DNA of 64,000 nt, from NCBI RefSeq assembly GCF_030845995.1, contig NZ_CP132719.1, forward strand, positions 1,240,001-1,304,000. Reading direction: 5' to 3'. Made by a program: the position numbers and the translations under genes. Origin of the DNA: Geothrix sp. 21YS21S-4 (GTDB lineage Bacteria > Acidobacteriota > Holophagae > Holophagales > Holophagaceae). Under the pieces are notes generated by a model. It was not told the origin of the DNA, searched no databases, and was given only the letters and a program-made list of their open reading frames with translations. Positions 19,217 through 27,290 of this stretch are shown one piece after another. Every line of letters begins with the position of its first letter. Position 1 is the stretch's first letter.

Positions 19217-19468
19217 ATGCGCATCGCCACCCTCGCAGCCGCTGCCGCGCTGCTCGTCGCCCTTCCCGCCCAGGCCAAGATGCCGTGGGTGAAGAAGTCC
19301 CAGGAACTCGGTTTCACCGACGTGAAGGATTGCAAGGCCTGTCATGTGGGCACGCCGAAGAAGGGTGGGGAATTCACCGCCCGCGGCCAGTTCCTGGAGG
19401 AGACCAAGGCCAAGAAGAAGGCCGCCGAGGTCGATCTCGCTTGGCTGAAGGACTACAAGGGCAAGTGA
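19217..19468 (+). CDS. Small secreted monohaem c-type cytochrome-like protein (paralogue 1)
   Basis: 83 residues with a signal peptide ending PAQA (residue 20), then a 63-residue mature part with one CxxCH haem site (CKACH) preceded by MPWVKKSQELGFTDVKD. A lysine-rich helix closes it (FLEETKAKKKAAEVDLAWLK). No distal Met ligand is obvious. It is clearly paralogous to the gene at 21613-21870: the frame PWVKK-(x)n-LG-(x)n-CKxCH-(x)n-KAxKKAAE-D-AW-K is shared. GGAGG lies 5 bp before the ATG. A terminator separates it from the large cytochrome. Likely a periplasmic electron carrier; that is inferred. Confidence 0.85.
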   Translation: MRIATLAAAAALLVALPAQAKMPWVKKSQELGFTDVKDCKACHVGTPKKGGEFTARGQFLEETKAKKKAAEVDLAWLKDYKGK

Positions 19469-19484
19469 TCGGACTTTTCACCGG

Positions 19485-19514
19485 CAACCGGGCGGATTTC
19501 CGCCCGGTTGTTTT
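19485..19514 (+). terminator. Rho-independent terminator
   Basis: A GC-rich inverted repeat (caaccgggcgga at 19485-19496, tccgcccggttg at 19499-19510) followed by tttt. It ends the first monohaem gene. Confidence 0.8.
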
Positions 19515-19574
19515 GTACGTCCGCCCCGGAGATGTCGGTGCGGCGCTTTTCTTCCCGCACGAATCCGTACAAAT

Positions 19575-19600
19575 GTCACAACTCCCGTGACGCAGGTCAT
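19575..19600. promoter_or_regulatory. Candidate Crp/Fnr-family operator upstream of the multihaem cytochrome
   Basis: GTGAC-GCAG-GTCAT (19587-19600) is a near-palindrome centred about 65 bp before the cytochrome start. It matches the TTGAC-N4-GTCAA style of Fnr/Dnr sites apart from one mismatch at each end. A second dyad, GTCAC-N7-GTGAC (19575-19591), overlaps it. Redox- or oxygen-dependent control is an inference. Confidence 0.4.
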
Positions 19601-19658
19601 CTGCCCCTAGCATCCGCCCGAAGAATCAGGCTAGGGTTAGAAGACTTGAGAGGTGGCT

Positions 19659-21524
19659 ATGCGTCGGGTGCTCGCTGGAATCTTCGCCCTCGCCCTCGGG
19701 GCCGCGCCCCCGTCCGCGAAGGATTGCGTGGGCTGCCACGACGTGGACTTGGCCAAGTTCGCGACCACCAAGCACGGCAGCATGGCCTGCACCGACTGTC
19801 ACAGCAGCATCACCAAGCTGCCCCACGCCGACAAGCCGGTGCCCGTGAAGTGCGCCACGTGCCACGAGGACCAGGTCAAGGCCTACGGCAAGAGCATCCA
19901 TGGCATCGCCAAGCAGAACGGCATGTCCGACGCCGCGACCTGCGTCTCCTGCCACGGCCCCGCGCACAACATCGTGGGCAGCAGCGAGCCCGGCTCCAAG
20001 GTGAACAAGAAGAACCTGGCGGACACCTGCGGCGCCTGCCACTCGAATCCCGAGTTCCTTGCCAAGCACCAGATTCCCTTCGCCAAGCCGGTGGAGGCCT
20101 ATCGCCTGAGCATCCACGGGCGCGAAGTGGCGAAGGGCAACACCGCCGCCGCTTCCTGCTCCGATTGCCATGGCAGCCATGACATCCTGCCCTCCTCCAA
20201 CCCCGACGCGAAGGTGAACCGCGCGCGCGTGGCCGAGACCTGCGGCATGTGCCACAGCGACATCCAGGCCGTCTACGCCGACAGCGTCCATGGCCTCGCG
20301 GTGAAGCGCGGCTCCAAGGATTCGCCCACCTGCACCGGCTGCCACGGCGAGCACAACATCCTGGCGCCCAAGGAAGCGGGCTCGCTCGTGAACCCCGCCC
20401 GCGTGTCCACCGTCACCTGCGGCCGCTGCCACGGCGACGAGCGGCTGGATTCCCGCTACGGCTTCGGCGACAAGGTCCCCGCCTTCCAGGACAGCTTCCA
20501 CGGCCTGGCCATCCGGGGCGGACAGAAGACCGCCGCCAACTGCGCCTCCTGCCACGGCGTGCACAACATCCTTCCCTCCGCCGACATCCGCTCCACCGTC
20601 AATCCCGCCAACCTCAAGCAGACCTGCGGCCAGTGCCACCCCGGCGTGAGCGACAAGATCACCCGCGGCAAGGTCCACGTGGGCATGGCGAGCAGCGTCG
20701 AGCACATCTCCGTCAAGTGGATCCGCTGGGCCTACTACGCCCTCATTCCCATGACCATCGGCTTCATGCTGTTCCACAACGGCCTCGACTACGTCGCCAA
20801 GCTCCGCCGCCACAAGCCGCACCACGGGACCGGCGAGCAGCTTCCCCGCATGAACAAGATGTTCCGCATCACCCACGGGATGGTGATGGTCAGCTTCATC
20901 CTCCTGGTCATCACCGGCTTCGCCCTCAAGTTCCCCGAGGCGGGCTGGGTGAAGGTCCTCGGCATGAGCGGCGCGGGCACCGTCCGCGGCGTCATCCACC
21001 GCGTCGCCGCGATCGTCATGCTCGCCGCCACCGGCCTCCACATCGTCCACCTCGCCCTGGTGAAGAAGGACCGCGTCATCCTCAAGGAACTGCTGCCTGG
21101 CCTGCAGGACGCCAAGGACATCGCCAACGTCATCCGCTACAACCTGGGCCTCACGTCCAAGCGGCCGACCTTCGGGGTGTTCGGCTACGCCGAGAAGATG
21201 GAGTACTGGGCCTTCATGTGGGGCACCGTGGTGATGGCCGTGACCGGCATCCTCCTCTGGGCCCAGAACTGGAGCCTGCGCGTCTTCCCGATCTGGGTGC
21301 TCGACGCCGCCACCGCCGCCCACTGGTATGAAGCGATCCTGGCCAGCCTCTCCATCCTCGTGTGGCACTGGTATCTGGTGATCTTCGACCCCGAGGTCTA
21401 TCCGATGGATCTCGCCTGGCTCACCGGCAAGGCCTCCGCGGACCACCTGCGCGAAACGCGGCCGGAGTACTACGCGGCCCTGATGAAGAAGCACAAGCCC
21501 TCAGGCGGCGACCACGCCGAATAG
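19659..21524 (+). CDS. Inner-membrane b/c-type cytochrome: 11-haem c domain fused to cytochrome b
   Basis: 621 residues. After a signal sequence (1-20), a periplasmic domain (about 20-345) carries eleven CxxCH motifs: CVGCH, CTDCH, CATCH, CVSCH, CGACH, CSDCH, CGMCH, CTGCH, CGRCH, CASCH and CGQCH. The C-terminal 270 residues hold five hydrophobic helices with histidines typical of hydrogenase/formate-dehydrogenase-type cytochrome b (FRITHGMVMVSF, VIHRVAAIVMLAATGLHIVH, HWYLVIFDPEVYP). The architecture resembles CbcL-type quinol oxidoreductases that pass electrons from menaquinol to periplasmic cytochromes. The ATG at 19659 has GAGAGG just upstream; a GTG two codons earlier (19653) is possible. 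A terminator follows. Confidence 0.9.
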   Translation: MRRVLAGIFALALGAAPPSAKDCVGCHDVDLAKFATTKHGSMACTDCHSSITKLPHADKPVPVKCATCHEDQVKAYGKSIHGIAKQNGMSDAATCVSCHGPAHNIVGSSEPGSKVNKKNLADTCGACHSNPEFLAKHQIPFAKPVEAYRLSIHGREVAKGNTAAASCSDCHGSHDILPSSNPDAKVNRARVAETCGMCHSDIQAVYADSVHGLAVKRGSKDSPTCTGCHGEHNILAPKEAGSLVNPARVSTVTCGRCHGDERLDSRYGFGDKVPAFQDSFHGLAIRGGQKTAANCASCHGVHNILPSADIRSTVNPANLKQTCGQCHPGVSDKITRGKVHVGMASSVEHISVKWIRWAYYALIPMTIGFMLFHNGLDYVAKLRRHKPHHGTGEQLPRMNKMFRITHGMVMVSFILLVITGFALKFPEAGWVKVLGMSGAGTVRGVIHRVAAIVMLAATGLHIVHLALVKKDRVILKELLPGLQDAKDIANVIRYNLGLTSKRPTFGVFGYAEKMEYWAFMWGTVVMAVTGILLWAQNWSLRVFPIWVLDAATAAHWYEAILASLSILVWHWYLVIFDPEVYPMDLAWLTGKASADHLRETRPEYYAALMKKHKPSGGDHAE

Positions 21525-21536
21525 CCTGCACGGTTG

Positions 21537-21563
21537 AGGGGCGCCTTCGGGCGCCCCTTTTTT
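21537..21563 (+). terminator. Rho-independent terminator
   Basis: A 9-bp perfect stem (aggggcgcc at 21537-21545, ggcgcccct at 21550-21558) with a ttcg tetraloop and a run of six T. It ends the multihaem cytochrome gene. Confidence 0.92.
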
Positions 21564-21612
21564 CGGTCCGGACCTTGAGCCGGATCTTCCCCCCAAAGAG
21601 TAAGGAGTCAAC

Positions 21613-21870
21613 ATGCGCCGCATCACCCTGCTCACCGCCGCCCTCGCCCTGGCCGTCGCTCCCGTCGCCAGCGCCAAGGTGCCCTGGGTCAAGAAGGCCA
21701 AGGATCTGGGCATCCCCCAGATCGAGAACTGCAAGTCCTGCCACGGCGACAAGAACACCAAGGACAGCCTGAACGACGCCGGCAAGTGGATGATGGAGCA
21801 GAAGGCCGCGAAGAAGGCCGCCGAGTGCGACGTGGCCTGGATGAAGGAATACTACGCGAAGAAGAAGTAG
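21613..21870 (+). CDS. Small secreted monohaem c-type cytochrome-like protein (paralogue 2)
   Basis: 85 residues with a signal peptide ending APVASA (residue 21), a single CKSCH haem site in IPQIENCKSCHGDKN, and a basic helical C-terminus (MMEQKAAKKAAECDVAWMKE) containing an extra cysteine. It is paralogous to 19217-19468. AAGGAG lies 7 bp before the ATG. It has its own strong bidirectional terminator. Two paralogues flanking one quinol-oxidoreductase-like cytochrome suggest interchangeable electron acceptors for it. Confidence 0.86.
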   Translation: MRRITLLTAALALAVAPVASAKVPWVKKAKDLGIPQIENCKSCHGDKNTKDSLNDAGKWMMEQKAAKKAAECDVAWMKEYYAKKK

Positions 21871-21880
21871 GCTTCGCACG

Positions 21881-21919
21881 CACGAAAAAGCGGCGCCGAA
21901 AGGGCGCCGCTTTTTCGTG
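21881..21919. terminator. Bidirectional intrinsic terminator
   Basis: A 17-bp perfect stem (21881-21897 with 21903-21919) containing an A run on one side and a T run on the other, with a 5-base loop. It serves the convergent monohaem gene and the phosphosugar mutase. Confidence 0.93.
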
Positions 21920-21931
21920 GCCGATGGAGGC

Positions 21932-23632
21932 TTAGAGGCCCAGCAGGGCGCGGGCTTCCGCTTCCAGGCGGTCCAGGAGGTCCTCTCCGCCGCGGGACTG
22001 AAGGTAGACCTTGAGCTTGGGTTCGGTGCCGCTGGGGCGGAAGGCCGCGAAGGCGCCGCTCTCCAGACGGAACTTGAGGACGTTGCTGCGGGGGATGGGC
22101 AGGGCCACCACCGGGCGGTCCGGGCGGTCGAGGATGGGCTCGCTGCGGCCATCCACGTGGTGCTGGCCCGTGTGGAAGTCCTCCCAGGCCACCACCTTCT
22201 CGCCGGCCAGGGAACCCAGGCCCGCCGCGCGGATCCGGCCCATGGCGTCGGCGAAGCGCTTGGCGCCGCCGGGACGGGGATCCTCCAGGTTCACGAGGCG
22301 GTTGCGGAAGGTGCCCACCTTGGCCATCAGGGCGTCCACGGCGTCATAGAGGCCGAGGCCCAGCGCTTTGTAGTGGCCCGCCATCTCGGCGACCACCAGC
22401 GCCGCGGTGACGCCATCCTTGTCGCGGAGGTCCGGCGGCAGCAGCATTCCGTAGCTCTCCTCCGCGCCGAACGCGTAGGGCTCGCCGAGGGCCTCCAGGC
22501 GGTCCATGCACACGGCGATGTTCTTGAAGCCCGTGAGGGTCCACACGACCGGAAGTCCGTGATGGCGGGCCACGTCGGCCATGAAGTCGGAGGTGACCAC
22601 GGTGCTCACCACCGCGCCCTGCCGGCCCTTCTGGGCGCACAGGTAGTCCAGGGTGAGGGCCGCCAGGTCGTTGCCGGACATCAGCTCCCATTCGCCGTTG
22701 CGCTTTGCCACCACGCCGATGCGGTCCGCGTCGGGGTCGTTGGCCAGGATGAGCTCGGCGCCCATGGCCTCCGCTTCCCGGAGAGGTGCGGCGTAGGCCG
22801 CCAGCTCCTCGGGATTGGGCCGGGGCGCGGTGGGAAAGGCGCCGTCCTGGATGCCCTGGCTGGGACTGAGGGTGAGGGGGATGCCCGCGGTCTCGAACAG
22901 GGTGGGCACGAAGGCTCCGCCCGTCCCGTGGAAGGGGGTGTACAGGATCCGCACGGGCTCGAAGGGCTGGGGATGCTGGAGCAGGGACAGGCCCATGGCG
23001 ACGTAGGCCGATTCCACTTCCGCGGGAATGGGCAGGATGCTCCCTTCCACGGGGCGGGGCGGTTCGGGGACCAGGGGCAGGGAGGCCATGTGCGCTTCGA
23101 TCTCCGCATCCCAGGGCTCCACCACCTGGCCGCCGAGGTCGTTGTAGGCCTTGAACCCGTTGTATTCCTTGGGATTGTGGCTGGCGGTCACGATCACGCC
23201 GCAGGCCGCGCCCAGCCGGCGCATCGCGAAGCAGAGGAAGGGCGTGGGAAGGGGCCGGGTGCCGATGAACACCTGGAAGCCCGCGGCGGCCAGGACGGCG
23301 GCGCTCTCGGCGGCGAAGGTATCGGACTGGATGCGGGTGTCGTAGCCCACCACCGCGATCCGCTTTCCGGGCGCGCGCCGGAGGGCCACGGCGGCCAAGC
23401 CGAGCGTCGCGCGGCGGATATTGGGCCGGTTCATCCGGCGGAGGCCGGCGGCCATGAAGCCGCGCAGTCCGCCCGTACCGAAGGCGAGGGGCTCCGCGAA
23501 CCGATCGTCCAGTTCCACGAGGGCCGCGGCATCGCCCTGTTCAGCCCGTGCCACCAAGGGCTCCAGCTCCGCGCGGAGGTCCGCTTCGAGGTGGGGAAAG
23601 GCAAGGTAGGCGCGGGCTGAATCGAGGCTCAT
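21932..23632 (-). CDS. Phospho-sugar mutase (phosphoglucomutase/phosphomannomutase family)
   Basis: 566-residue cytoplasmic alpha-D-phosphohexomutase. The phosphoserine is Ser151 in VTASHNPKEYNG, the metal loop is NDPDADR, the sugar loop is FGAEESYG, and the phosphate-binding end is FRPSGTEPKLKVY. The length and the early FGTGGLRG motif match the Bacillus PgcA-like group more than the 460-residue ManB/AlgC group, so interconversion of glucose-1-P and glucose-6-P is most likely. Mannose specificity cannot be excluded. AGGA lies upstream of the ATG. Confidence 0.9.
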   Translation of the reverse strand: MSLDSARAYLAFPHLEADLRAELEPLVARAEQGDAAALVELDDRFAEPLAFGTGGLRGFMAAGLRRMNRPNIRRATLGLAAVALRRAPGKRIAVVGYDTRIQSDTFAAESAAVLAAAGFQVFIGTRPLPTPFLCFAMRRLGAACGVIVTASHNPKEYNGFKAYNDLGGQVVEPWDAEIEAHMASLPLVPEPPRPVEGSILPIPAEVESAYVAMGLSLLQHPQPFEPVRILYTPFHGTGGAFVPTLFETAGIPLTLSPSQGIQDGAFPTAPRPNPEELAAYAAPLREAEAMGAELILANDPDADRIGVVAKRNGEWELMSGNDLAALTLDYLCAQKGRQGAVVSTVVTSDFMADVARHHGLPVVWTLTGFKNIAVCMDRLEALGEPYAFGAEESYGMLLPPDLRDKDGVTAALVVAEMAGHYKALGLGLYDAVDALMAKVGTFRNRLVNLEDPRPGGAKRFADAMGRIRAAGLGSLAGEKVVAWEDFHTGQHHVDGRSEPILDRPDRPVVALPIPRSNVLKFRLESGAFAAFRPSGTEPKLKVYLQSRGGEDLLDRLEAEARALLGL

Positions 23633-23705
23633 GGGGAATCCTGGGCGAACCTCCAGGATCGCAGAGGAACGCGGGCGGGCTCAAGTCGCGGCGCGCCGCC
23701 GGAGC

Positions 23706-25091
23706 TCAGGCGCCGCCCAGCGAGATGTCCTCCAGGAGGATGCTCAAGCCGGCTTCGCTGCCGTACCACCGGAGGTCGTTCCCCAGCGCCACGATCCGGG
23801 TGAGGAAGTCCTTCAGGTTGCCGGCGAAGGTGAGCTTGTCCACCGGTTCGGCCACGGCGCCGCCGCGGATGCGGAGGCCCGAGGCGCCCACGCTGAGATC
23901 GCCGCTGACGGGATCCACGGTGTGCAGGCCCATGATTTCCGTGATGATCACGCCGTCGCCGACCATCCGGTACAGCGCCTCCGGCGAGGTCTCTCCCGGC
24001 AGGGGGAAGAGGTTGAACGTCGTGGCGCCAGGCTGGCTGCCCAGCCCGCGTCCGGCGCTGCCCGTGGGGGCGTGGCCCATTTCCGCGGCGGTCTTGAGGG
24101 TGTGGAGGTAGGTCTTGAGGACGCCCCCTTCGATGAGGGTGTTGCGCCGGGTGGGAAGACCCTCGGCATCCCAGGCTTTGGTGCCCAGAGCCGGGCAGCC
24201 CGCGGCCTCGGCCAGGCGGCCGTCGTCCACCAGGGTGAGCAGGGGTGACGCGATGGATTCGCCCAGCTTTCCCGCGAACAGGCTGCGCTGCTTGAGGACG
24301 GATTCCGCGTCCAGCATGCCCGCGACCAGGCCCAGGACGTCCACCGCCACTTCGGGATCCAGGACGACGCGGTACTTGCCCGCGGGGAGCCGCTGGGGAT
24401 TGAGCTTCCGCTCGCCCTTCCGGGCGGCTTCCGCGCCGAGGGCAGCGAGATCCAGCCCCGGCCGGCGCGCGGCGTCCCAGTGCCAGGCGGCCTGGCGCTC
24501 ATCGCCATCGCCCATGGCCAGCTCGATGGACGCCGAGCAGCTGGACCATACGTCCGGGGCCCGCACGCCCTTCTGGGTGAGGAGGAGGCTGGCGCCGGAC
24601 CCGTCGCTCCAGGCGGACTGGCGGACCGCGGCCACCTTCGACGACGCCTTGCGCGCTTCGGCTTCCAGCTCGAGGGCCCATCCGATGCGCTGCCCGGGCG
24701 TGAGGTTGTCCACCGCCGGATCGAAGTGGCTGGGCAGGTCGTCGGCGCCGTGGGGCTCCGCCTGGCGCAGCCAGGGATCCTCGTCGCCCAGGGCGCTCAG
24801 TTCCCAGGCCTGGGCGATGAGGCCGCGGAAATCCGCCGCGCCCAAGTCCGTGGTGGTGGCCATGCCCGTGCGGAATCCCTTGCCGCCGCCGCGGATCACG
24901 CGGACGCCGACGCCGCCGCGCTTGCTGGTGGTGAGGTCCTCGAGGGCGCCGTTCTGCACCTTGGCCTTGCGGCTGCGGGAGACGGACACGAAGGCCTCGG
25001 CGCCTTCCGCACCCAGTTTCAGGGCGTGCTGGATGCCCTCCTGGAGGCGGACTTCGAGTTCCGCGGGAATGAAAGATGTCAGATCGGTCAT
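23706..25091 (-). CDS. pmbA: TldE/PmbA-family metalloprotease subunit
   Basis: 461 residues. Family landmarks include RSRKAKVQNGALEDLTTSKR, a GVRVIRGGGKGFRTGM loop, TLIEGGVLKTYLHTLKTAAEMGHAPTGSAGRG and the C-terminal VVALGNDLRWYGS. It lacks the HExxxH of its partner, as expected: TldE is non-catalytic and forms a heterodimer with TldD that degrades unfolded peptides and, in some hosts, matures RiPPs. The gene starts 2 bp after the TldD stop, so the two are coupled. The ATG at 25091 (MTDLTSFIP) was chosen over an upstream Arg-rich extension. Confidence 0.92.
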   Translation of the reverse strand: MTDLTSFIPAELEVRLQEGIQHALKLGAEGAEAFVSVSRSRKAKVQNGALEDLTTSKRGGVGVRVIRGGGKGFRTGMATTTDLGAADFRGLIAQAWELSALGDEDPWLRQAEPHGADDLPSHFDPAVDNLTPGQRIGWALELEAEARKASSKVAAVRQSAWSDGSGASLLLTQKGVRAPDVWSSCSASIELAMGDGDERQAAWHWDAARRPGLDLAALGAEAARKGERKLNPQRLPAGKYRVVLDPEVAVDVLGLVAGMLDAESVLKQRSLFAGKLGESIASPLLTLVDDGRLAEAAGCPALGTKAWDAEGLPTRRNTLIEGGVLKTYLHTLKTAAEMGHAPTGSAGRGLGSQPGATTFNLFPLPGETSPEALYRMVGDGVIITEIMGLHTVDPVSGDLSVGASGLRIRGGAVAEPVDKLTFAGNLKDFLTRIVALGNDLRWYGSEAGLSILLEDISLGGA

Positions 25092-25093
25092 GG

Positions 25094-27184
25094 TCAGCTC
25101 GCGCTCGGAACGGCGTCGGCGGTGCCGCCCACCACGAGGGCGGGGCACAGGATCGTGGGGAGGGCGTCGCTCACGGGGACGCCCTGGCCGTCCTTCCCGC
25201 AGGTGCCGATGTCGAAGAAGTGGAGGTCGCTTCCGATGCGCGTGATGCTCTTCAGCACGTCGGGGCCGCAGCCGCTCAGGGTGGCGTTCTTCACGGGATA
25301 CTTGGGCTCGCCGTTCTCCACCCAGTAGCCCTCGGTCACCTGGAACACGAAATTGCCCGTCACCGTGTCCACTTGGCCGCCCCCCATGTGCTTGACGAGG
25401 AGGCCGTGGTCCAGGTCGCGGAGGATGGTCTCGGGCGCCTCGTTTCCGGCGGCCAGGAAGGTGTTGCGCATCCGGGGGATGGGCAGGTTGCGGTAGCCCT
25501 CCCGCCGGCCGTTGCCCGTGGGTTCCATTCCCATCTTCCGGGAGGTCTTGCGGGACTGGAGGAAGGCCTTGAGGACGCCGTTCTCGATGAGGACCACCCG
25601 GGTGGCCGGATTCCCCTCGTCGTCCACGGCCTGGCTGCCCCGCTTGTGGGGCAGGGTGCCGTCGTCGATGATCGTGACGCTATCGGCGGCGACCTTCTCC
25701 CCGAGCTTGCCCGCGAAGGCGCTCATGCCCGCGAGGACGAGGTCAGCCTCCAGGGCGTGGCCGCAGGCCTCGTGGACCATGGTGCCGCCCGCGCTGCTGC
25801 TGAGGACCACGGGGAACGTGCCCGCCGGCGCAGGCCGCGCGTCCAGCGCCTGGACGGCGAGCCGCGCCGCTTCGCGCACGGTGTCCGCCACGGCGGTTTC
25901 GGTGAACAGTTCGAAGCCCCGGGTCTCGCCCAGCGCCCGGTAGCCGGTCTGGAGCTGGGTTCCGTCGCCCACAGTGATGTTGGCGCGGAGGACAACCTGG
26001 GTCCGGTGGTCCTCGGTGAGGCGGGTGGACCAGGTGTCCTCTCCCCGCTCCGCGCTGGCGATCCACACCCGCTGGGTGCTGTCGCTGTAACCCACGGAGG
26101 CCTGCTTGAGCGAGCCGGTTCGAAGGGCTTCGGTCTCGGTCCGCGCGAGGGCTTCCGCCCGGCGCACCAGGGCCACCTTTTCCGCAAGGGGCACCGTGCC
26201 GGGCTCCCGCTCCACGGGGCTCGGCGTGGGATGGATCTCCACCGCGAGAGCCGGCACCAGCGCCGCGTTGCCGGTGCCCGGCGCGGCGAGGGTGCGGGCG
26301 GCGTCCGTCAGTTCGTCGAAGGTGGGCGCGATCAGATCCGCGAACCGGGTGGTGTCGCCGTCGACCAGGCGAAGGCTGGCGCCGAAGGTCTCCGAGGCGA
26401 GCACGTCCTCCATCCGGCCGTCGTCCATCGCCAGGCCGTGGGCGCGGCGGCGCTCGACGAACGCCTCGCCGTAGTCGCCGCCGCGGCTGAGGAGAAGGGT
26501 GAGGACGTCGCGCAGCTGGTCGGCGCTGAAGGGTGCGGGCATCGGGTCTCTCCAGGTCCGCCCTCGGCGGAGCCGCCAGTTTGCCAGAAGGGATGCCTCC
26601 CCTTCCGCCAGGATTCCTTCCAGGGCCCGGCCATCATTGACGATCACGAGATCGGCATGCAGCGCCCGCTCGGAAGAGGTCGCCTGGGCGCGGATCCGCG
26701 CCAGGGCGGCCTCCCGGGGCAGCCCGTCCCGCGCTTCCAGGCGGGCCAGGCGCAGTTCCTCGGGGGCGTCCACGGTCCAGAAGGCGTCGAAATGGTGGGT
26801 CCGGCCGCGCTCCACCCACAGCGCCGCGTCCAGCACTGCGCCCCGCGTGGTCGACGGCAGCGCCGCGAGGCGCTCGCCGAGCAGCGCCTCGATCCGGGGA
26901 TGGAGAATCGCGTTCAGTCGCGCGCGGGCCCCCGCGTCCCCGAACACCCGCGCCGCCATCCAGGGCCGATCCAGTCCGCCGTCCGGGCCAAGGCAGTCCG
27001 GTCCGAAGGCTGCCACCACCGCCACCAAGCCCTCGGTCCCCGGCAGCACCGCCTCCCGCGCCAGAGCATCCGCGTCGATCACCGCCCAGCCCCGTTCCGC
27101 CATCCGCCCCGCCACGAAACTCTTCCCCGCCGCGATGCCGCCGCTGAGGCCGAGGAGGGGGAAGGGCGCGCCGGGCAATTTCAT
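25094..27184 (-). CDS. Dephospho-CoA kinase fused in frame to TldD metalloprotease
   Basis: One open frame of 696 codons. Residues 1-214 are CoaE, the last CoA-biosynthesis kinase: P-loop GGIAAGKS at 15-22, DADALAREA, and ILHPRIEALLGERL. Residues 215-696 are a full-length TldD with HEACGH zinc motif at 471-476 and a C-terminal LSGCGPDVLKS. There is no stop between them. An internal ATG at 26542 (residue 215, MPAPFSADQL) has GGAGAG 7 bp upstream, so free TldD of 482 residues may also be made. In most bacteria the two genes are separate. TldD/PmbA are encoded back to back here, and the CoaE part would ride along. Confidence 0.85.
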   Translation of the reverse strand: MKLPGAPFPLLGLSGGIAAGKSFVAGRMAERGWAVIDADALAREAVLPGTEGLVAVVAAFGPDCLGPDGGLDRPWMAARVFGDAGARARLNAILHPRIEALLGERLAALPSTTRGAVLDAALWVERGRTHHFDAFWTVDAPEELRLARLEARDGLPREAALARIRAQATSSERALHADLVIVNDGRALEGILAEGEASLLANWRLRRGRTWRDPMPAPFSADQLRDVLTLLLSRGGDYGEAFVERRRAHGLAMDDGRMEDVLASETFGASLRLVDGDTTRFADLIAPTFDELTDAARTLAAPGTGNAALVPALAVEIHPTPSPVEREPGTVPLAEKVALVRRAEALARTETEALRTGSLKQASVGYSDSTQRVWIASAERGEDTWSTRLTEDHRTQVVLRANITVGDGTQLQTGYRALGETRGFELFTETAVADTVREAARLAVQALDARPAPAGTFPVVLSSSAGGTMVHEACGHALEADLVLAGMSAFAGKLGEKVAADSVTIIDDGTLPHKRGSQAVDDEGNPATRVVLIENGVLKAFLQSRKTSRKMGMEPTGNGRREGYRNLPIPRMRNTFLAAGNEAPETILRDLDHGLLVKHMGGGQVDTVTGNFVFQVTEGYWVENGEPKYPVKNATLSGCGPDVLKSITRIGSDLHFFDIGTCGKDGQGVPVSDALPTILCPALVVGGTADAVPSAS

Positions 27185-27290
27185 GGGGATCCGTTTGGGG
27201 GCGGGGGAATAGCGACCTGAGAGGCTTCAAAGCCCTTGCTGGGCTTCCGGCCCGCCTGTCAGGATGCCGGAAACGCCCGAGGAGATCGGC

